From NCBI GenBank assembly GCA_001599755.1, contig BCHX01000001.1, forward strand, positions 6,944,001 through 7,008,000: a stretch of 64,000 nucleotides of DNA, written 5' to 3'. The notes under the pieces are model-generated. The model was given only the letters and a program-made list of their open reading frames with translations. It did no database searches and was not told the origin of the DNA. The DNA comes from Gliomastix tumulicola. Its lineage: Eukaryota > Ascomycota > Sordariomycetes > Hypocreales > Bionectriaceae. The stretch's first letter is position 1. Each line of letters opens with the position of its first letter. The translations under genes were made by a program, and so were the position numbers. Of the stretch, positions 55,446 to 64,000 are shown in pieces.

Positions 55446-56807
55446 ATGGATGGCTTATTGACGCTGTTGGAAGATCACGCAAGTGATACGACCAAAGGCT
55501 TCGATGAAGCCCTTGCACAAGCCGCCGTCGACCATCTGTTTCAGCATCTCTCGTCTCAGGCTGACAACCCACCGGCCCCCGACACGGAAGGCGAAGATGA
55601 GGTCGTAGGGGAATGCATTCCTAAAGGCACGATTCTCAACAATTGCTTCGAAGTTGGGGAGCTTCTCCGATCCGGAAACCATGCAGACGTGTACAAGGTG
55701 GTACGCCGATGCGATGGCGAGACCGATTCCCCAACACCTTTCCTCGATGAACATGAAGCATCGTCCCTGGAAGCTCGTGCGTTTTTCTTCGAGGGGCTCT
55801 CACCTGCACTTGCCAAGTACAGACGTCGATCTATGCGACGTCTCAGGGCACGCTCTGTTGCCGTGGCGACGTGGAGGGGACTGGAGGTGATTGTTTATCA
55901 CACAAAGGACGTCCTGCCATCGAACTCTGCTGGGATTGGCCAGGATTTGGGCAAACCCTCACCAGATGGCAAAAATGAAATCACGGCAGAAATTGAGGCC
56001 ACTCTCCAGGAGACAGCTCTGACAGACACGGCCACGGCACCACCCAAGAAGCGATCCGCCTACCAACAAGAATCGCGTAAGCTGAGACAGCGCGAGAGAC
56101 GCCATCGCCGCAAACACGAACTCCAATCTTCTCAGGCGGACGACAACGCTGGGAGCTCGGATAAGCACAAGCCATTTGAGATTCTGGTCGACGGGATGGG
56201 CCTCGGCGATGATGACATCACATTGATTACGATGCTGCATTTTATGCACGACTCCAAGGCCGGACAAAGTCGGCGGCAGATGTTGCAGAACTTGCAGCTG
56301 AAATCAACATTGGAGACCTATATGTCCCTGAAAGATGAACAGCCTAGCTTTAATAACGAGGAGCATAGGCGCGAATTCCTCGATATCAAGGAACGCGAAC
56401 TGGCATCTCTGAATCGGAGGCTTGCCCAGATGCATACCGTGGTGGGCCGGTATAACTCCTGCATTAAGGGATTAATGGACCAGCAGATGAAAGAGAACAA
56501 GCATTCTCCTGACTGGCAGCTATTGGAGCCTAGAAAACAAGTACTCATGGCAGAGTACAAGGTTTTGAAGTTGGCTCATGACGTGCTGCCTGTGGTGATT
56601 GGCAGTGCTAAAGAAATAGCTCGATCCCTTCGTGTGCGGGTCAAGAGACCAGGTTTGGTCCAGCCAGCGAACAGGAAGAAGTCTCAACAGGAAACGACGG
56701 AAGAAAGGTATGAGAGGTGGAAGGGGTACGTCGTACCGTCGTCAGCAGGCTTTCTATTACTAGAATCGAGACTGAGGATGATTCGAAAGGTGCTTGACCA
56801 TGACTAG
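55446..56807 (+). CDS. Unknown protein with isolated kinase-like glycine loop
   Basis: Single exon, 453 aa from the ATG at 55446 (MDGLLTLLEDH). At about residues 66-88 the segment NCFEVGELLRSGNHADVYKV resembles the nucleotide-binding loop that opens protein kinases (ELLxxGxxxxVYKV), but the usual GxGxxG is degenerate and no VAIK lysine, HRD or DFG motif follows in a normal order. The middle is basic (SAYQQESRKLRQRERRHRRK) and could be a nuclear signal. The C-terminal half is helical with a coiled-coil region (IKERELASLNRRLAQMHTVV). It may be a fast-evolving fungal protein built on a kinase fragment, or the resemblance may be chance. Codon use looks like real coding DNA. Confidence 0.6.
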   Translation: MDGLLTLLEDHASDTTKGFDEALAQAAVDHLFQHLSSQADNPPAPDTEGEDEVVGECIPKGTILNNCFEVGELLRSGNHADVYKVVRRCDGETDSPTPFLDEHEASSLEARAFFFEGLSPALAKYRRRSMRRLRARSVAVATWRGLEVIVYHTKDVLPSNSAGIGQDLGKPSPDGKNEITAEIEATLQETALTDTATAPPKKRSAYQQESRKLRQRERRHRRKHELQSSQADDNAGSSDKHKPFEILVDGMGLGDDDITLITMLHFMHDSKAGQSRRQMLQNLQLKSTLETYMSLKDEQPSFNNEEHRREFLDIKERELASLNRRLAQMHTVVGRYNSCIKGLMDQQMKENKHSPDWQLLEPRKQVLMAEYKVLKLAHDVLPVVIGSAKEIARSLRVRVKRPGLVQPANRKKSQQETTEERYERWKGYVVPSSAGFLLLESRLRMIRKVLDHD

Positions 56808-56850
56808 AAACTCCAGATGCTTGTTTCATGCTCATTCGATAAAGCTTGTC

Positions 56851-57304
56851 CTATTTATCAACACTCAGTTGTCCATTGATCGCTTCTGAATTGCCCTTCT
56901 CAGACCCCATGTTGGCAATCGTGCTCCAATTTTCCCATGTATATACGTCTTGACTACGCTGATGTTGAGAGTCAACAGACGGCGTTGGCTGGTAGGAAGT
57001 GATTCGAGAGGGTGTCCATGGCTCATCCGTTGGCGGCTGGGACAACCAATTCAGCATTGGAACGTTGATGGTTTTCGCTTCGCCATTCTTGTCTTCTAAT
57101 ACTCAAGAGTTAGAATTGCCAATATGAAAGCTTCTTCTTACGTACCGCGAAGACGGCCGGATGTTGCGGCACGCTCTGGCATTCTGGCCGTGTGAGAGGA
57201 TCACAGTGAATGTAACAGTGAATATAGGGGGTCTTGTCGACTGGTAATGGCATTCGTCGAACCGCTTGATTTGAATGGTCTTTCTCAAAGCCACCGGGGG
57301 GCAT
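56851..57304 (-). CDS. Small unknown protein
   Basis: Two exons on the minus strand, 57304-57142 and 57095-56851, with a 46-nt intron (GTAAGA donor, TTAG acceptor), giving 135 aa. No domain recognised. The sequence is polar and Trp/Pro-rich in places (PMLNWLSQPPTDEPWTPSRI, VYTWENWSTIANMG), and exon 1 has several His and Cys (YIHCYIHCDPLTRPEC). The frame of exon 1 is open a little further upstream (57305-57331) without an ATG, so an extra upstream exon is possible. It ends 43 bp from the convergent gene at 56807. Gene reality is moderately supported by the in-phase splice and protein-like composition. Confidence 0.4.
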
Positions 57305-58178
57305 AGACCCATACTTAAACCACTGTTCATCATCTTATAGCCCGGGCTGCATGATAGAGCATCTGCAACGCCGTGCCCTGCTTTGCTGTCTTCTGAGCCA
57401 CATAGTTAAGGCATCCCTTCAGGGCCATTTAGGTGATTGGTCAATGATACCAGAATCATGCAAAGACTCGGGATGACCCTGAGCTCCAAAGACTACCCGG
57501 CCTAAATACTTAAGTTATGGGGCCATACAATTTGGGTGTGTATATGGCTCAAGTTTTTCTTCAACCGCGTGCTGGCCAATGATCAAAATGGCCTGCTGGC
57601 GGCCTAAGTGGGACCGGCAAACCCCTTGGGAATTGACTCGAAGCTAGGGAAGCACGGTGAGGCGCTCGAATGGTGGATTAGATCGGTATGATCTTTATTA
57701 CGAGTCTGAATCGTGAGCGATTGAGGATTCGGCCTGCTCTTAACAAGGATAAGACTCAGCTCAGCGAATGAAGGAAATGGCCTTGGTGGGGTTGGAGACT
57801 CATCTCATGATTGGCCCGTGTAAAATATGGGGCGCCATGGCTCTTTAACCAATCAGACAAATGGCCTGTTCTAGCTTGGGGGGTTGCATAGATCTTAGAC
57901 AAAGCCCACGGACCCGACCAATGAGATGAAAAGGCGATCCTGTCGGCCACGTCAAGCAGGGCGCCTAATATCCCTTAATAGCTGCCTTCCCCCACTCCTC
58001 GGCCACTCTCGTTCTTCCATCCGTTCGCCGCGACGAGCTGTTTGGTGAGCGCGACCGCGTCGCACAGGACGCTGTCGTCGAGATTGGACTTGCACAGTCT
58101 GCCACAGCGGTAACTTGATCGTCTCCCAAATCGCATTTCCCTCCCTGTTGAGCTTGTCTGACCAACCACTCCTCCAGT
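57305..58178. other. Intergenic with degenerate repeat
   Basis: 0.87 kb between divergent genes, containing the second copy of the degenerate element (57503-57585). No coding region recognised. Confidence 0.45.
57503..57585 (+). repeat. Degenerate dispersed element, copy 2
   Basis: Aligns by eye with 2963-3045: same order of CCATACA, GTGTG, ATGGCTCAAGTTTTT and CCAAT blocks, with several C-to-T or G-to-A differences relative to copy 1. Same orientation in the window. Confidence 0.45.
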
Positions 58179-59231
58179 ATGCCCTCTAGTAGAAACTCTA
58201 CACCGTACCAGCGCTAGCAGCGTACTGCCCTTCCGAAAGTTACGACCCGTGAAACACCCGCGCCGGGCTTCCCGGCGCACCAAACATCAGCAATTACCAT
58301 GACGATCACCACTTAGATGTTGACGGGCCCGACGAATTCGGTACTCAATGGTATCTTTACTTTCCCCGTGCGTATGATACGGCTAGACTTGATGAACCGA
58401 TCGAGACGTCTAGACTGGATGGCGGTTTGTGCAGCCAATTGCCTGCCGCCTCCGACCGCGACGTTTGTTCGGTTCACGATGACAGTTTCAACGCACCTTC
58501 CCTGTTGCTCCCTCCCGATACTGCCCGGTTTTCCTTCGAGGACTACCTTAATCTCGACAACTGCTACGACTACGCCTTCACCCAACCCTCAGCCACTACC
58601 ACCCCCTCCACCGACACGCTGCGAGCAAGCCAAGACGACGAATCGAATCGAGGGTCGACCAGCACACCTTCTTCCAGTGCCCCCTCAATGACAACTTGCG
58701 AGCCGCCTACAGTACCTCGAGCTCGAGTGCCAACTTGCGGATTCTGCTCGTCGTCTTTTGAAAATGTGGAGGTTCTCGTGTAGGTCTCACCGGCTATCCG
58801 ATTTTCATGCCGAGGCCTGTCAAACTAAAGAAGAGGGTTTAATAATTCATAGATCTCATATCGAGGCAAATCATCTATTACCGCCTTCGAAACCCTTTCA
58901 TTGCGGGACATGCACCGAAAATAGTGGATTCAGGCTGAGAAAGGATCTCGTACGGCACGTGCGCGAACACGAGGCTCACTTGGACGAAGCGTACATCTGC
59001 TGCGAGGGACGCTTTAAGCGCAAATATCAGTTCAAAGCCCACCTGAATCAGCACATTGAGGCAGATGAGTACTCTGGCACTACGCAGCCGATGTGTACAT
59101 GCGGCTACCTCGTGGACGGCCAGTCCAAGCCAGCGTTTCAGATGATGCTGAACCATGTCGAACCGTGCGGGAGTACGAGAGGTCGTGGCAGGCCTAGGAA
59201 TGAAAACCGCGGCAGTAGAGGTGGGGGATAA
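58179..59231 (+). CDS. C2H2-type zinc-finger protein
   Basis: Three exons, 58179-58204 (26 nt, MPSSRNSTP), 58291-58779 and 58853-59231, giving 297 aa. The first 100 residues are acidic and Ser/Thr-rich (DVDGPDEFGTQWYLYFPRAY, FSFEDYLNLDNCYDYAF), as in an activation region. The first zinc finger crosses the second splice: PTCGFCSSSFENVEVLVSHI with the second His in EANHL. The next is FHCGTCTENSGFRLRKDLVR with HVREH. A third, irregular finger-like unit is YICCEGRFKRKYQFKAHLNQ followed by H. The tail is basic and Gly/Arg-rich (RGRGRPRNENRGSRGG), like an AT-hook. The exon-1 donor (GTACCA) is weak; exons 2 and 3 are well supported, the start less so. Confidence 0.66.
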
Positions 59232-59918
59232 CCTGTGAAGTGAATGTTCTGTTCTGATTCAGGCATGAGTTTGTGTCTTTTCCCGAAGATCAGCATTATG
59301 CTGGAATGGAGCAGGGCGCGTTTTGTGTCGCGCACGAGAAGAGTTGGGATGTATTGATACGAATTTGAAGGGCCCAGATACCGACTTGTCGGATGATCGA
59401 CCTCGTTCTTCGCACCTGGACCTCGACTTCGCCCGCCACGATGGAATATGGGATTTCTGGTTTGATTTAAGAGAGTGGCAACCTCCGCTGTTCGCGGTGG
59501 AGGCGAGCGCCGTGAAGGCCCGGGCAAGGCCGCGCCGGTGGATGGACTTCAAGACCCAGGCTTTGGTTTTTTTTTTGTTTCTTTCTTCTTTTTCTCCTTC
59601 TGTCTTTCTTTTGTATTGCACCTTGCTGTTTTTGGCGTTGAATAACGCACGAACGAGTCACAGCTACGAGCGTCACAAAGTCATAAGTCGCTCATATCCC
59701 TCCCATCGCCGGGAGCAAGGGTATTACAGTTGCTCAATTTATATTATATGCAAACATTGATTCACCAGATCCGAACCGTGATGTACTTAACCCCCCAACG
59801 AGCTTTCGTAGGATGGATGTTATCACAGCGGCTAACCGCTCCTCTGTCTACTCGGCTGCTAGCTCTTTTGGCCCTCCAAAACAATTTCCTGACCACAACC
59901 ACAATGACTAGACTTTAT
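59232..59918. other. Intergenic, convergent zinc-finger and GST ends
   Basis: 0.69 kb containing a T-rich tract near 59567-59616. A plus frame at 59323-59760 shows no similarity. Confidence 0.45.
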
Positions 59919-60566
59919 TCACTCCTTCTTAGCTCCATTTCGTGCCCTGTGTTTTGCCACGATTCGACTCTCTTCCTCAAGGGACTTGATCGTGGTAGCG
60001 CGTGTATCAACACGGGTCTTCCAAGCAGCCAGATGCTTGAGGTGATCGAGATTGACACCGGAGCGGCGGTTCCAAAACGTGGCCCACGTATAAGCGTCCG
60101 CCACCGTAAACTCGTCGCCGAACAGATAAGCTCTGCCATCAGCAAGCTGGTCGTCTACTCTCCCGTATGCCGTCAAAAGCTTGCGAGTGTTGAATGCGAT
60201 GCCCTCGTCCGTCATGAGCTTCCGCATTAGCGGGATGTGCTTTTGAGCTATCTCGGTGGCGGCGAAAACGAGGTATTCGTCCATCTTCACGCGTTGTAGC
60301 GTCCCCGATCGAGGTATGAGGCCGGCTTTGGGATGCTGATCGGCCAGATATGACGCAATGATGATTGTCTCTGAAATCAAGCCTTGGTTGTCGTCAAGCT
60401 GGAGGACTGGCACGTAGAGAAGAGGATTGATGGCCGCGAAGTCATCGCCGTTGGAGGTTGATTTGTTGTGCACATCGAAATGAACGAGCTGAAGCTCAAC
60501 TCCGAGTTCATTGGCCACGAGCTGGGCGGCCCGGGAGCAAGTGTCATTGGCGATGTATAGCTTCAT
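59919..60566 (-). CDS. Glutathione S-transferase, beta-class-like
   Basis: Single exon, 215 aa. GSTs conjugate glutathione to electrophiles; beta-class members use a catalytic Cys near residue 10. Here Cys10 is in MKLYIANDTCSRAAQLVANE, at the beta-class position. The thioredoxin-like half continues with FAAINPLLYVPVLQLDD (cis-Pro in VPVL) and the glutathione-binding SETIIIASYLADQHP. The helical C-terminal half has the N-capping GDEFTVADAYTWATFWNRRS. Size and motifs resemble bacterial GstA more than most fungal GSTs, and there is no intron, so bacterial ancestry is possible though other fungi also have such genes. No targeting signal is seen. Confidence 0.88.
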   Translation of the reverse strand: MKLYIANDTCSRAAQLVANELGVELQLVHFDVHNKSTSNGDDFAAINPLLYVPVLQLDDNQGLISETIIIASYLADQHPKAGLIPRSGTLQRVKMDEYLVFAATEIAQKHIPLMRKLMTDEGIAFNTRKLLTAYGRVDDQLADGRAYLFGDEFTVADAYTWATFWNRRSGVNLDHLKHLAAWKTRVDTRATTIKSLEEESRIVAKHRARNGAKKE

Positions 60567-61089
60567 TTTCGAGAATATGAGACCTTCGCGGTAGAGATAG
60601 ACAAGAAGCTTTTGTGACTTTGTCTCGATAAAAAATCTGTGAATGGAGTGTCAAGCAGGAGGCAGGTAAGGCCTCTATATTATACTTGAATGCTTTGGAG
60701 TTCCAGATCATCGTATTCGGAATGTCACTGCCAGGCTTCCGTGGAAGTTAGTCAGCACTGATTTGTCAGTCAAGGGCGCGCACCATGTTAGTCATTGCAA
60801 AATTCTGCGTTCTCAAACTATGGAATGCTCCACAGCCACCGCAAAGACTTGCCAGTCTTCGGTTTGATTAGTGTGTCAGGTCCAGCGCTAGTCTGTCTTG
60901 TCAAGCACCATGCCGCCGCTGTCTAAACTATCTGTGATAAGACTGACACTGTCTCAGCCCGTACGGTTGCAAGATCTTTCTCCCTCAAACGCCTCTGCTG
61001 TTTTCGCTCTCCCTTGAAGATCAATCTCTGCAGCAAATCCCGCGGCAGCGAATGTAGACTCTCCAGTCTGATAAGATACACAGACGCAA
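60567..61089. other. Intergenic GST/regulator
   Basis: 0.52 kb: promoter side of the GST gene and 3' flank of the regulator, both on the minus strand. Nothing recognised. Confidence 0.45.
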
Positions 61090-63609
61090 CTAAATCTGTG
61101 ACCCGCTCTTTCTCCGTGCCAGCTCGGTGTCCCAATGATGCCTTCCCATATTAGACGGGGGAGCAGTGATGTAACCGCCCCCAACCTCAACAGCTACTGG
61201 ATCGCTGTCCGCCTGATTTATAATTTTGCCGGGACCCCATGTGTCGAGGATGTCGTCTACCCGGGCGCGCACATCCAGTGGTTGGGATTTGAATTCCTCT
61301 AACGAAGGGTCGTTGAAGACAAGCACCTGGCCCTGCGTCACGCCATTTAAGCAGGTGAGCTGGACGAGGCTGGCAACAATCTGAGCCGAGCTTGTGGGAT
61401 CGGCGATTCCGTGAAGGGCAATCTTTGGGGCTGGCCTATCCAGGAAGAATGGCTGAAGAGGGCCAACATGGGCTTGCGAATAGGACAGAAATCCCACGGA
61501 GAGAACCTGCAATGCGAGAGACGACCGGTTCAGGACATCTCGCAGCGAAGAAGGGCCACGACCATCGCTAATATCGCTCGTAACGTAACCTAGAACTTCT
61601 CTGGCAGTTGCATCTAGCTTTCCAAGCACGTGCGAGATGTAGAGGCCGCTGTCATTCAGCTCTTTCGTGACCATCAGAAGCTCTGCAATGGTGTCGGCAT
61701 ATTCAAAGCGGATCTGGTGCATTTGCACCTCGAATTGGCGACTTGATCGGAGTCTCACTCCGCCGCTCTCGGGTAGATTTTGCAGAGGATTCAGAGAGTC
61801 GGGTGAGGGTTGCAAGGTCAGGATTGTGAAACAGTCGCAGCAGAGACCAACATTTTGCACCAAGCCAAACACCCTGGCAAGTTTCCGAGCAACGTCGATC
61901 TGTCGAGATAGCAAGGACGAGCTTTTGTCGTAGACTGATACCCGATGCGAAATCTGGACTTCCGTCTTGTGATTGGAATCAGCATGGCCAGCCAACTCAT
62001 CAGGATCTCGGGAACACGGCGCAACACCGCCTAAGCCACATAGTTCCTCAATCAACCTTTTGATCACATTTTCTTCCTCAGAGGACATCTGCGGCAGCGT
62101 TGTTGGTCTAGTCTGAGGCGGAGACTCGAGCATGTTGTGTGCGCAGCCCTCCAAGTGGTGGCCATGAGCGGCTATCAACTGCGGGACTTTCATCTTCGGC
62201 TCGTAGTATATCCAAGGAGAATCGAAGGCCCTCTCATGGATGAGCTCAGCTATCTCTACACACGAGTAGCCGATACTTCGTAGGTCGATAATCCACTTGT
62301 AGTCTTCAGTGGCAGCGTCGTCGAAGTGCTTCTCCAAGTAGGTTGTCAAGACACGCAGATCTCTGGATTCCAGGCAATCGTTCATACTGGATGGCGAAGA
62401 CGCGAGATAGCCTAGTCCGGCCCGCAACCTTTCAAAGGCTTCTTCGTAGGAAGGCAATTGCGTGGCTTGCCAATACTCTGATAGATCTAACCAATCTAAC
62501 CCTTGACGATGTCGGGACTTGATAGGCACGTGCTCTTCTCGATCGTGGATCTTGTGGGAGCGATCGCCTATCGTGCTATCTTGAAGAGCTTGCGCCTCTG
62601 AGGGCGCTTGGACGGCATCTTGGGCTACTGCGTGTATAAGCTGTCTGTTGACGAGCTTTCGAGCTTCGGGTTTGTCTAGTGATTGGATGATTGACATCAA
62701 AATCTCATCGTCGCTACTACTTTTCAACCCATCGACGAATTCTTGTAGTAAGATGTCGTGCTCCTGACCAAAGAACTCGACGCTCATCTTGTTCACCACC
62801 TTGACATAAAGATCTCCTGCTCCTTTCCAGAATAGATCCGCCAATTGCCTTATTTGAGCATCGGTTAGAAAGTCGTTGTCGTCCGGGGTGATGATGCGAG
62901 ATAGCAGCCGTTCGGAATTGCTGGGCGTCTGTGCGTTGGACTTGGAAGAAAAGGACGGTGGGTGGTGCGTCTTAGATATTGAAGGATCGGCTGGGACGCA
63001 TTTCTGCTTCCAATTGACACAGCGCGTGCACGGCTTCTTCCCGTCACACTTGACTTTCAATTCTTTGCAACTTTTGCAGCCCTCATAGACGCGCGTTGGT
63101 TTGACGACCAATGGAGGGGCGGCGCGTAATCGAGAACCCTTCGGACCCTTCTGAGGCCCATCCTTCTCATGAATTCGTCTATGACGCCAGAGGTCGGTTT
63201 GGCGGACGAACGATTTGTGGCACAAATCGCAGGGAAAGGGATAACGGTCCGCGTGTTGTATCTCAACGTGCTTCGCTAGATCCTTCGGCGTTGAAAAGGT
63301 GCATCCACAGTCATCGCAAGCATGTGGAAGGAATCCCCGAGATGGCCCGGGGATAGTCGGGGTGAGCAGCTCTGGCGGTATGGTCGAGTGCGCTGGCTTG
63401 CTTGGAAAGCCCAGACGATTGGGTGGCGGCGATTGGAGGTTCGCATCGGCAGGGTCAACCGATTGATGAGGCTGTTCTTCGTCAAAGGGGCGCTTAGTGC
63501 CTCTCGGCTCCTAGGGCTCCTTCGACCCTCTCAGGGTGTCCTTGTCGGCGGGATCTTCTGCCATCGGCACATCCTCCGCCTGCGGAGAGTTTGTCGCGTG
63601 GGAGGTCAT
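61090..63609 (-). CDS. Transcription factor with C2H2 fingers and Zn2Cys6 cluster
   Basis: Coding frame from an ATG at 63609 to a stop at 61090, interrupted by one in-frame TAG at 63513-63511. If 63570-63511 (60 nt) is an intron (GTGCCG donor, CCTAG acceptor), the protein is about 819 aa; otherwise the TAG is a nonsense change or error. Two C2H2 fingers come first: HACDDCGCTFSTPKDLAKHV (then EIQH) and FPCDLCHKSFVRQTDLWRHR (then RIH). A perfect Zn2Cys6 cluster follows, CKSCKELKVKC then DGKKPCTRCVNWKQKC (spacing 2-6-5-2-6). The remaining 600 residues are mixed helical and polar with segments such as YEEAFERLRAGLGYLASSP; no catalytic motif is seen. Fungal regulators that join both finger types exist; targets are unknown. 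Confidence 0.78.
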
Positions 63610-64000
63610 CGCGTTGTCTTGCCTCTGCGACGTGAAGGGATCCGCGTAGCCGTTGTGTTCTTTGATGATTGAACGCTTGGATGAGAGGGGAAAATTAATA
63701 ATAGGATGGAACGGAGGAATCAGTTGGGAAGAAATGTGGCCTTTGCGCTATTGAAGCAGAGGAAGACGACCAGGACAAGTTGCACAGCCACCCTACTCAG
63801 CCCTCGGCGACAACACTGTAAGGCAGCCGTGAGCTTCGCCACCTGGAAGTGGTTCGCAAACAGTTCGTAAGGCAGTCTGACTGGTGGAGATTCTGTCTCT
63901 GGTTGGGCATCAAGTTGGGCGTCTGGTCCTCTACATGTCTCCATTTTCCTGCAGGTCTGTATTCCTCGCTTACCATCACTCAAGGCGACCGTCTGTCTCT
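63610..64000. other. Right edge, upstream of regulator
   Basis: 5' flank of the minus-strand regulator. A minus frame at 63720-63983 has no similarity and continues to no known gene within the window. Confidence 0.45.

Noticed and set aside
1..64000. tRNA genes, CRISPR arrays, bacterial insertion sequences
   Set aside because: No T-loop/anticodon arrangement, spaced direct repeats or transposase frame could be found by reading both strands.

Overview
The window is nuclear DNA of a filamentous ascomycete, most likely a Sordariomycete. Almost every gene is split by 48-90 nt introns with GTRNGT-type donors and CTRAC/CTAAC-type branch sites, coding GC is high, and the protein families are fungal (Zn2Cys6 regulators, ALB1, VAC8, SNF4, mL38, fungal RhoGAP, the GWxSxP membrane family). 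I see no tRNA, rRNA, CRISPR array, intact transposon or bacterial operon. Exon joins were worked out by hand from splice signals and reading phase.

Region 1 (about 0.4-36 kb) is a housekeeping stretch. It begins with an indoleamine 2,3-dioxygenase-like gene (478-2075, minus). It then holds the ribosome-assembly factor ALB1, mitochondrial IF-3, the inner-membrane peptidase IMP1, the vacuolar armadillo protein VAC8, the Snf1/AMPK gamma subunit SNF4, a large RhoGAP protein whose frame is cut by one TAG, the replication factor RFA3 followed by an open frame without its own ATG, a CREB/ATF-type bZIP factor behind a 4.5 kb gene-free stretch, mitochondrial ribosomal proteins mL38 and uL4m, PGS1 (cardiolipin pathway), complex I subunit NDUFA12 and the proton-pumping transhydrogenase NNT. 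Seven of these act in mitochondria, and three pairs (IF-3/IMP1, mL38/uL4m, PGS1/NDUFA12) are head-to-head over about 300-345 bp.

Region 2 (36.9-52.4 kb) has the layout of a catabolic gene cluster: a sugar-porter MFS protein, a DUF1479 oxygenase-like protein, a CYP504-like P450, a short-chain dehydrogenase, an amidase, a MET2-like alpha/beta hydrolase, a RidA-family deaminase, a Zn2Cys6 regulator and a monocarboxylate-type MFS transporter. Together they could import, hydroxylate, oxidise, de-amidate and deaminate a nitrogen-containing aromatic or heterocyclic compound. The substrate is not evident from sequence.

Region 3 (52.9-64 kb) is accessory: a multi-pass membrane protein of a fungal-specific family, a protein with an isolated kinase-like glycine loop, a small unknown gene, a C2H2 zinc-finger protein, a beta-class-like glutathione transferase, and a regulator combining two C2H2 fingers with a Zn2Cys6 cluster. 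The frame of that last gene is also interrupted by one TAG near its N-terminus.

Three coding-like frames (RhoGAP, RFA3-downstream, C2H2/Zn2Cys6 factor) are each broken by a single stop codon, and two N characters occur at 8630 and 8633. Local sequence quality should therefore be kept in mind.
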